DNA of 64,000 nt, taken from Scilla litardierei. Its lineage: Eukaryota; Streptophyta; Magnoliopsida; Asparagales; Asparagaceae. The notes beneath the pieces are model-generated. The model was not told the DNA's origin, searched no databases, and worked only from the letters and a program-made list of their open reading frames with translations. The translations under genes were made by a program, and so were the position numbers. The stretch spans positions 195,993,689-196,057,688 of the forward strand of contig CM061141.1 in the NCBI GenBank assembly GCA_030789695.1. Reading direction: 5' to 3'. Positions 57,801 through 64,000 of this stretch are shown here, piece by piece; position 1 is the first letter of the stretch; each line of letters starts with the position of its first letter.

Positions 57801-58829
57801 CACGTTGGCTTCGTTGGCGTCGGGAATCGTCGATGGGATCTCGGTGGAAGAGGGAGGAGCGGCGGCTCGGATCGGATCGCGGCGAGGTTCGCCGTGGAGG
57901 CACGGCGGCGCTGGGTCAAGCGAGCGGTGCGGTGCGAGGGCGACGCTGGCTGAGGAGCTGCGAGGGTGGCGCAGCGGGCACAGCAGCGGCGCAGCGGCTG
58001 TGAGGGGCGGATCGGCGTCGGGAACAGGGCTCGGGGACGCCGGCGGGATCGTGAGGGGAATCGCGATGGGGGCGATGGGAGAGCGAGGAGCGGAGACTGG
58101 AGGCCGAGGAGGCGGGACCGGCGTCGAATCGCCGGCGCGACGGCGGGTTGCCGTGGACGCGAGGGGGAGAGGGAGGGGATTTCGGGGTTGGTGTTTTGGG
58201 AGGCTGGCGGCTGATCACTTTTAGGGTTAGGGTTAGGGATTTATATTATATAATAATAAAGGTTTGCTAAGAAGACCTATGTTATGGGTTAAATTGGAGT
58301 GGGGTATAGGGATGTGGGGTGTACGGGTTGGGGTAAGTCTAGGGGAGATTAGTGAAACATTTTAGGGAAAGATTTAAAACGATTTGATGAGAGATTTAGC
58401 CAGATTTGGCTAACAATTTCGAAATTTGAATCTGATTGGGGGAAAATCAACGGTCGAGGCTATTCCGGGTGATATCTTTCAATCCGGGCGTCAGAAAAAT
58501 AATCCGAAAATACCGGGGCGATCGTGGAGACGAGACCCACAGATCTACGGAGCCCGATCATGCATAACGCCTACCAAAAATTTACGTAAAATTGGGAATG
58601 GCGTTTTGAGTCAAAAGACTAAGACGCCCCTATCATTCAAAATCGTTTCGCGAGAAAACGAGCCATGAAAAGACGTTCCCAAAAATTACAATAAAATTCA
58701 ACACCCCAAAACGATCGCAATGGCATATCATACCGCATATGCCGGAGCTCAGAAAAAGCCAAATAAAATACGTGCACGATAAAGCACGTGCACGCAGGAA
58801 AAACGAACGGTCGGAAAGCGGCCGTTACA
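54829..58829 (-). repeat. LARD B 5' LTR
   Basis: 4001 bp, collinear with 25905-29922. It carries the twelve-unit minisatellite (55658-56325), the conserved-loop hairpin (56422-56450), the GC-rich block (57480-58210) and a shorter TTAGGG-like tract (58221-58240). It ends GGCCGTTACA before the TSD CAATC. Confidence 0.9.
55658..56325. repeat. Minisatellite of twelve 55-bp units (right LTR of LARD B)
   Basis: The array has the same unit and copy number as 26737-27400. Most unit-specific variants are shared in order (for example the CTTCTGCAAGG unit and the GGGTAACAG unit), so the array predates the insertion and has not been reshuffled since. Confidence 0.95.
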
Positions 58830-59340
58830 CAATCAATCTTCGATCCAATGAAGCGCCAAGGCTGGTAAATGCATTAGCTGCATTATACTCCCGAGTATAT
58901 TGTCGAAATGATTTTGATTGGTCATTGTCACCATCATATAAATCTCGAAGTGGTAGAGGGGGTTCAATAAGTGTATTTAATTTTACTTTTCCGTGTAAAC
59001 AACAGGTTCCAAAACGATGTGTTGTCAAAGTTGAAGTCGATAACTGTTCATCCAACCAATGTAAGGCTGAGAAATGAGGGCATGGAATGTTCATTGATCC
59101 AAGATAATGCCGAACAAAATCCACCTGCATTGGTGAACCAAATCTATGGTGAGTTGGCCTGCGTTGGCGGACCAACTCTGGAGAAGTTATTGATACATGC
59201 TGTATTTGAGGCATATTAAGTATGGTGGTAGGAGTCATATATCGAGATATGTTCCGTTGCTCTTGTTCTCGTTCTCTCCTTCTACGTTGAGATAAAGAAT
59301 TTAAACCAAAACTAAATACAATTAAATTAAATTTAGGCAT
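58830..59340 (-). pseudogene. Helitron replicase copy 2, conserved domain, proximal part
   Basis: The minus strand encodes LSQRRRREREQEQRNISRY (repeat-type exon start), then MNIPCPHFSALHWLDEQLS, FGTCCLHGKVKL and YNAANAFTSLGASLDRRLI, the conserved Helitron N-terminal domain. It continues at 25904 across LARD B. The stretch from 58830 to about 59300 is open in one frame. The first residues upstream of LSQRRR look like intron sequence. The protein would be a rolling-circle transposase, but the shared TAA after GSLLP and the missing 3' half make this copy inactive. Confidence 0.85.
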
Positions 59341-59860
59341 CATGGCATGGATAATTAAGTGGATAATAACCTGGCAACTGGTTCAATGTCTTGTTCACAA
59401 ATTGCATCATTGCGTGAGCCCGAGCCCCCAGCTTCTTGTTCAGTTGGAGAGGTTGTTACTTGAGGTATATCAAGTATACTATTAGGATTTATATGTTGTT
59501 AAGATATGTTTCTTTGTTCTTTTTCTCGTTCTCTTCTTCTACATTGAGCTAAGGACCAATACAAAATTAAATCCAAAACTAAATAGAATTAAATTACATT
59601 ACTTAGATTAGATATTGTGTACAGTCATATAGATAATAACCTGGTAGATGGTTCAGCTTCATGTTCAGAAATCATATCAGTGTGAGTCCTTTCATTTTGC
59701 CATCGTCGCAATGCTGTAAGGCGATGATGATTTGGTGGTGAAGAGCCAAACGTAGGTTCAATAAGAGTTCTATGTTGGGCTTGTCTCTTCCGTGATGCTG
59801 ATATTCTTCGTGATAAGTCACTATCAACAGAATCATAAATTGAGTGTGTAGTATAAGTTT
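59341..59860 (-). pseudogene. Helitron copy 2: repeated exon/intron units and first exon
   Basis: Two further repeat-type units, with donors near 59370 and 59640 (minus-strand CAG|GTTATTATCC), are followed by an upstream exon at 59645-59850. That exon encodes HSIYDSVDSDLSRRIS and PNHHRLTALRRWQNERT, ending EAEPSTR at the donor. It corresponds to 22060-22256 in copy 1. This copy has fewer repeat units than copy 1. Confidence 0.65.
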
Positions 59861-60260
59861 GATTGATGATGGTAAATCAAGTATATATTATAAATTTGGT
59901 TCTAGTAACAAATTCCATACCGGTTGCATGTTGATGTGAAGCAAATGAGAGTGCTAAAAGTTGTAAGCTCGACCTACAACTAAATCATTTAAAATAAATG
60001 ATAAAACTATTAATCCCAATAATACTAAACAAATATGTATGCAAGATAGCCATTTCAACAACCATGTACCAGACAAAGTGGAATAAATCTGAAGAAATTT
60101 GTGCATATATTGAACGGGAAACCAAAAAAATCCACACACATGATGCAAGGACCGCTTGCAGTGCCAAAGGAGAGAGGTGTGTGTGTGTAAAAGGGGGAAA
60201 ATATTTGGATCGAGATCTCAATCCAGTTCGTCTTGCATGGGGTCACAGTTGTTGTCATTG
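59861..60260 (-). other. Helitron copy 2 upstream non-coding region
   Basis: AT-rich, partly matching 22263-22420 upstream of copy 1, then diverging. A GTGTGTGTG run lies near 60180. I see no clear Helitron end (5' TC) that I could defend. Confidence 0.45.
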
Positions 60261-60262
60261 GT

Positions 60263-60412
60263 AGTCACCGCCAAGTGGTAGATGACGTCGTCGCCGCCAG
60301 GTGCCAAGTGGTAGATGACATCGCCGCCGCCAGGTGCCAAGTGGTAGATGACATCGCCGCCGCCAGGTGGTAGATGACGTCGTCGCCGACAGATGGTAGA
60401 TGACGTCGTCAT
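60263..60412. repeat. Minisatellite GCCAAGTGGTAGATGAC...
   Basis: Three imperfect 33-bp units (CCAAGTGGTAGATGAC followed by a TCGCCGCCAGGTG variant) run into two 24-bp units (TGGTAGATGACGTCGTC...). On the minus strand a frame repeats GGGDVIYHLAP, but I know no such protein and treat it as a simple repeat. Confidence 0.8.
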
Positions 60413-61782
60413 CGAGCTTTGATCAAAAGGGGTTCAAGTCAAAGGTTGGGTATCTCTAAAGGTATATTGATCGATTAAGATTATGGGTAAAAGTGTAAAA
60501 TTCTGAGGATCTATATAATATGTTGCGGTTGTGGTTGTTCATGGCTAGTGCTAAAATTAAAAATGTTTACTCTAAAATCAACCGGTTAATGATTATGTTT
60601 TGCATTTCTTTATTTAAAAGTGTGGTTTTTGAACTACATATGAATCCTATTGAGAGGAAGGCTCGAAGAGTCCAAAAAGGACAACTGTTTTTTGTAGTAG
60701 GTTCTAATGTCAATGTTTTTTGGTAGCAGGCGGTAGGCCAAGGGCATGCAAATTTTACATGAAGTGCCCTACATCCAAAAGCTACTTGCTAAAATTGAAG
60801 GCGCTCGCGCCGAAGCAAAAACAATTACGTACTCCAACTCTACACAATCCTTTTCACAACACTAACCTGCACTTAAGAACATATATGCTAAGAAAAAACA
60901 ATTAAGAACATATATGCTTTGGGACAGAATGGTTGAACAAATATCAGACCCTACACAATCCATCAATACTAAGCAAAAACAATTACGTACTCTAACTCTA
61001 CACAATCCTTTTCACAACACTAACCTGCACTTAAGAACATATATGCTAATATTAAATGCCTTAATAAATGTTAATGCACTGGTTAAAAAGCCTGTTTTCA
61101 AATGCCTTAGTATTTTAAGGCAATTTTTACAGATAGGCATTTTTAACAGAGATTTCTTGACTCCCAGTTAGTTTCTAAATCCTCAACAAATTAAATAAAC
61201 CAATTATGTTGAATTTTAGTTTTAATGGGCATCTCAACAGAGCAACTGTCATATCCGCAGTAAAAAAACAATATAAATCACAAAAGGATGTTATTGCATC
61301 AGCATGAACTAGATGTTTAGAAACAAAGAAATGGACAATAGAAAGTCAGTTTTATAGCAAAAAATTCCATAAATTAACCTGAAATTTAGTTCTTTTGCAA
61401 ATTTAGATGATATCTACTTTCAAGCCTTAATGTCTGATAGTAGAATAGAATTCCAAAAATACATGTAAATTAACCTGATAAAGCTTCAGCAATTATCAGA
61501 CATTAAGTCAATATGGAAAACGAGATTACTTAAGGATGTTACTGCATCAGAAATAAAGAAATGGAATAAACCAATTATGTTATGCAACTATCATATATAA
61601 AGAAATGGAATACTAATCCTCAACAAATTAAATAAACCAATTATGTTATGCAACTATCATCTCCCTAGTAAAAAAACAATGTAAATCCTGAAGGATGTTA
61701 TTGCGTCAGAAATAAAGAAATGGAATAACGTCTGATATTTAAGGAGTAATGGTAAGAAGAAGAAGGCATTGACACATTATAA
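60413..61782. other. Unassigned AT-rich DNA with direct repeats
   Basis: No gene is recognised. A 79-bp sequence (AAGCAAAAACAATTACGTAC...) occurs at 60813-60891 and 60971-61049 with one mismatch. A block with AAGGATGTTA.TGC.TCAGAAA and AATAAAGAAATGGAATAA occurs near 61,527-61,570 and 61,692-61,730, and CAACAAATTAAATAAACCAA near 61,180 and 61,620. This may be Helitron-carried or older repeat DNA. Confidence 0.5.
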
Positions 61783-61898
61783 GGAGTAATGGAATAGCTA
61801 ACATGCCGTATCAGCTCTCTGCTTGATGGCTGAAGACATGTTAGTTATTGTGAGCTGATACAGCATGTTAGCAACCAACCAATTTTTTCCATTACTCC
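61783..61898. mobile_element. Fold-back element (MITE-like), 116 bp
   Basis: GGAGTAATGGAA...TTCCATTACTCC form the outer arms. CTAACATGC and GTATCAGCTC-type inner arms (61798-61817) pair with GAGCTGATA and GCATGTTAG (61852-61871) with a 2-bp internal mismatch. The whole could fold into one long hairpin. A TSD is not clear. Confidence 0.65.
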
Positions 61899-61923
61899 TG
61901 ATATCAAAAATTGAAAAGGGATA

Positions 61924-62172
61924 ATTTTCAGCATGGTTATCAAAATGGAATGGTTGGTATCAAAATTGTGAGCTGATACGTCTGAATGGTTGGTATCATA
62001 AATGGAATGATCCCACAATGTTTTCTGTCGTACAGAAATGAAATTTTTTTGAGTAATGGAAAAATGGAATGGTTGGTATTAGCTCACGTATAAGATCTCA
62101 TGTTATCAAAATTGAAAATTTGCCCATCAGCTCATTGTGGGATAACATCAGTTTAATAACCATGCTGAAAAT
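61924..62172. mobile_element. MITE-like element with 17-bp perfect terminal inverted repeats
   Basis: ATTTTCAGCATGGTTAT (61924-61940) and ATAACCATGCTGAAAAT (62156-62172) are exact complements. Inside, ATCCCACAATG and CATTGTGGGAT form a second inverted pair. The length of 249 bp, AT richness and lack of coding suit a MITE. I cannot assign a superfamily because the TSD is ambiguous. Confidence 0.7.
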
Positions 62173-62769
62173 GGAAAAAAATTACAAAAACCAACCAATT
62201 TCAAACCATGCTTAAGGAATTCCAGAAATCGTCGTTAACCTGGGTTCTTGGGAGAAGAATGCCTCTTACCTCTTGCTGCGAGATGCTTTTTGCCTCTTCC
62301 TTCTCTAAGGGCTCAGGCGAGAAGACAAATAAGAACCGAGGGTTGATCTTGAGAGAAGAATGCCAAGGCGAGATTTCTCCAAGGGCTCAGGCGAGAAGAC
62401 TCCAGATTCCAGACCCCAGATCTTGCTGCGTCCAGATTCTAGACTCCAGATCTTGCTGCGTTGGGAAGATAAAAAGAAGAAAGAGCTTAGGCGATAAAAG
62501 AAGAATGCTACGTTGCGAGATGCCTTAGAAATAGGCGTACCTTCAGAAAGGGCTCAGGTGAGGCGATGAGGCCTATTGGTTGCGATTCCTCAGAAATAGG
62601 CGAGATGACAATGGCGTGAAGACAATGGCGTGAAGCTCTTCCCTGCGAGATGCCTTAGAAATGGTAAAATGAATTTTGAAATGAAAAGATCTCAGCCTCG
62701 TTCCTCTTGCCTGCGAGATGAATTGACGCCTCGTTCCCCGTTCCTTGCTTGCGATTCCTCAGAAATAGG
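62173..62769. other. Unassigned DNA with degenerate GCGAGATGCC and CTCAGGCGAGAAGA repeats
   Basis: Imperfect short repeats (TTGCTGCGAGATGC, GGGCTCAGGCGAGA, CAGATCTTGCTGCGT, CCTCAGAAATAGGCG) fill 62,220-62,660. The phrase GCGATTCCTCAGAAATAGG occurs at about 62,582 and just before the copia LTR at 62,770. No protein or RNA gene is recognised. Confidence 0.5.
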
Positions 62770-63377
62770 TGTTGGATATGGAAGACGTTAGTACACCCTT
62801 GTAGGGGATGTACGAGGGAATACGGACCTCGAACGTCGCGTACACGAAGTCGTACGCAAAGGGAATATGTTCCCTTGCGGAGAGGATCTCTAGATTGATG
62901 GGAAAGTCGCATTATATGTGCATAAGTGCATGCGACATATGGCTAATAAAGGGGTAATATCTTAAGCTTATATTGTACCATGCATATGGTACAACTTAAG
63001 CTTATAATATGCCATGTACGATGGTACACCTTAGTTAAATTGTTCCAAAGGAACAATTTATCCTAAAATAACTACCTTGGGGGCTATAAATAAGACCCAA
63101 GGGTTAGCCATTTTTCTTACACTTTTTGCATGGCTTTCATGCATGCATCTTCATTCTAGCGAAGCTCTGCCGAAATACTTACTCTCCCTTTATCCAAGTT
63201 CTTAATCTAAAAGTAGAGATTTAGATTGTGGATTTAGTAGCCTTACTCCGTTCGTGAGAAGACTCGATCCGTCGTGGCGAATCCGAAGGCGAAGTTCGTA
63301 GACTACCGTGCTGCATACGCAAGCGTAAGTCTCAACTTCATTTATCGATCCTAACTCTGTTTTGGCAGGATCCTACA
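62770..63377 (+). repeat. Copia 5' LTR (608 bp)
   Basis: TG...CA ends adjoin the primer site. It contains perfect hairpins GTACCAT/ATGGTAC (about 62,975-62,992) and AAATTGTTCC/GGAACAATTT (about 63,037-63,059), then a TATA box inside an inverted repeat. The flanking TSD cannot be tested because the 3' end is outside the window. Confidence 0.9.
63075..63102 (+). promoter_or_regulatory. TATA box in the loop of an inverted repeat (copia LTR)
   Basis: CCTTGGG (63075-63081) and CCCAAGG (63096-63102) are exact complements. The loop contains CTATAAATAAG (63084-63094), a strong plant TATA box at a suitable place in a 608-bp LTR. Confidence 0.75.
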
Positions 63378-63378
63378 T

Positions 63379-63391
63379 TGGTATCAGAGCC
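63379..63391 (+). promoter_or_regulatory. Initiator tRNA-Met primer-binding site
   Basis: TGGTATCAGAGCC lies one base after the LTR end. It is the standard plant copia primer site and fixes plus orientation. Confidence 0.95.
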
Positions 63392-64000
63392 ATACGGGTT
63401 CGCCCCGGAGAACTATGAACGAGTAGTTGTCTTTTTCACGGATGGGTATCCTACCATTACGGATATGGTAGGAACGCTTCGTGACGGAGAGAACGCAGCG
63501 GTTGTTCTTTTCACGTTAGGGTCTTCTGTCATTACGGATATGGCAGGAACTCTCCGTGACGGGAAGAACCGACCGTTCATATCGTCAAACTCGCTCTCTT
63601 CATGGATGCTGAGTCTCCATTCATAGGGAATGGGCGCTCTCTTCATGTGGAGCGCGTAGTTTACGAATTTTTGAAGTGGGTTCATTTTTTTTGGCACACG
63701 GCCATTGGAGGACAACTACTTCCTCGACGAACGGGTGCTTCATCGGAGAAGAAGGTGGTGGTTATTCCCATCGGGGAAGATGAATTTTTTTGTGCATGTG
63801 CACCATGACCAAATGGGTTATGAAGGCCATGCACCCCCCTCCCCATGCGGAGGGGGTTGGCTACGGCCAATAACCAACGCGGCAACCCCCTCTGGCGGGG
63901 GTGTACGGCCACCCATGAAAGGGGAAACCGGCCATGGCCAAAGGGCCATGGCCGGTCAAGGCAAAAATGCCATGGCCGGGCCATGGCCGGCCGGCCTTGG
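63392..64000 (+). other. Copia leader with a duplicated segment and GGCCATGGCC palindromes
   Basis: A roughly 75-bp segment (TTTTTCACGGATGGGTATC... to GACGGAGAGAACG) is followed by a diverged copy (to GACGGGAAGAACC), 63413-63565. From about 63,830 the sequence is GC-rich, with self-complementary GGCCATGGCC, CCGGCCGG and an inverted CCCCCTCC...GGAGGGGG pair. No gag motif is visible before the window ends. Confidence 0.7.

Larger units (their letters stand above)
25905..58829 (-). mobile_element. LARD B: non-coding LTR element carrying a nested tandem copia array
   Basis: LTRs at 25905-29922 (4018 bp) and 54829-58829 (4001 bp) are flanked by the TSD CAATC (25900-25904 and 58830-58834), inside the Helitron copy 2 frame. 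The 17-bp length difference is explained by an indel in a TTAGGG-like tract near 29310 and 58235. The LTRs differ at roughly one percent of positions by eye. The polypurine box is at 29923 and the primer/leader at 54806-54828, so the element is on the minus strand. Without the nested copia array its internal region is about 2.7 kb and has no coding trace. It is related to LARD A (shared primer region, hairpin and internal phrases), with a longer, diverged LTR. Confidence 0.9.
62770..64000 (+). mobile_element. Copia element, 5' end (LTR, PBS, leader)
   Basis: An LTR of 608 bp (TGTTGGATATGG...GGATCCTACA) is followed at once by an initiator-Met primer site, so this is the 5' LTR of a plus-strand copia element that continues beyond the window. 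About 600 bp of leader follow with no gag frame that I recognise. It is unrelated in sequence to the four-LTR element and to the Sirevirus-like LTR. Confidence 0.85.

Noticed and set aside
60218..60412. A minus-strand frame with repeated GGGDVIYHLAP
   Set aside because: Direct translation of the 33-bp minisatellite. No start context or family match.

Overview
This window looks like plant nuclear DNA made almost entirely of nested transposable elements. I see no intact host gene, rRNA, tRNA gene or CRISPR array. The evidence for a plant is a set of plant-specific element types: an Athila-type Ty3/gypsy element with a tRNA-Asp primer site, chromovirus-like LTRs of the TGTAACG...GGCGTGACA type, a Sirevirus-like copia LTR, copia elements primed by initiator tRNA-Met, and Helitrons with an intron-rich N-terminal region. 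The density and depth of nesting suggest a large, repeat-rich angiosperm genome. I cannot name the species.

Layout. (1) 1-9224: an Athila-like element on the minus strand (5' LTR 7507-9224, tRNA-Asp PBS, gag, start of protease), running off the left edge. Its gag is split by a chromovirus-like element (1630-6930) that keeps only a gag pseudogene. (2) 9225-22770: Helitron copy 1 (minus), split by a Sirevirus-like solo LTR (9764-20514, TSD CATGT). That LTR is itself split by LARD A (10620-19491, TSD TAGTC), a non-coding LTR element with two 2675-bp LTRs. (3) 22771-25475: a chromovirus-type LTR on the plus strand with only a stub of leader. (4) 25476-60260: Helitron copy 2 (minus), split by LARD B (25905-58829, TSD CAATC, LTRs of about 4.0 kb). 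LARD B is split by a copia-like element (30116-52299, TSD CTCAT) that has four LTRs and three internal domains in tandem. (5) 60260-62769: unassigned AT-rich DNA with direct repeats and two fold-back elements. (6) 62770-64000: the 5' LTR, PBS and leader of another copia element on the plus strand, running off the right edge.

Nothing here forms a working gene system. Every protein-coding trace (Athila gag-pro, chromovirus gag, Helitron Rep N-terminal region, copia RNase H tail) is broken by stops, frameshifts or insertions. Target-site duplications give a clear insertion order in each nest. LARD A has about 17 differences between its LTRs by hand count, and the tandem copia copies are nearly identical, so the inner insertions are recent.

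The most interesting content is non-coding. The four-LTR copia array is built largely of short perfect stem-loops, including a cloverleaf-like fold. Three unrelated copia LTRs place the TATA box in the loop of an inverted repeat. The Athila LTR has five consecutive hairpins with a near-constant loop and different stems, followed by eleven 12-bp palindromes grouped on a 22-bp pitch. LARD A and LARD B share a hairpin whose loop is conserved while its stem covaries. All coordinates and comparisons were made by eye.
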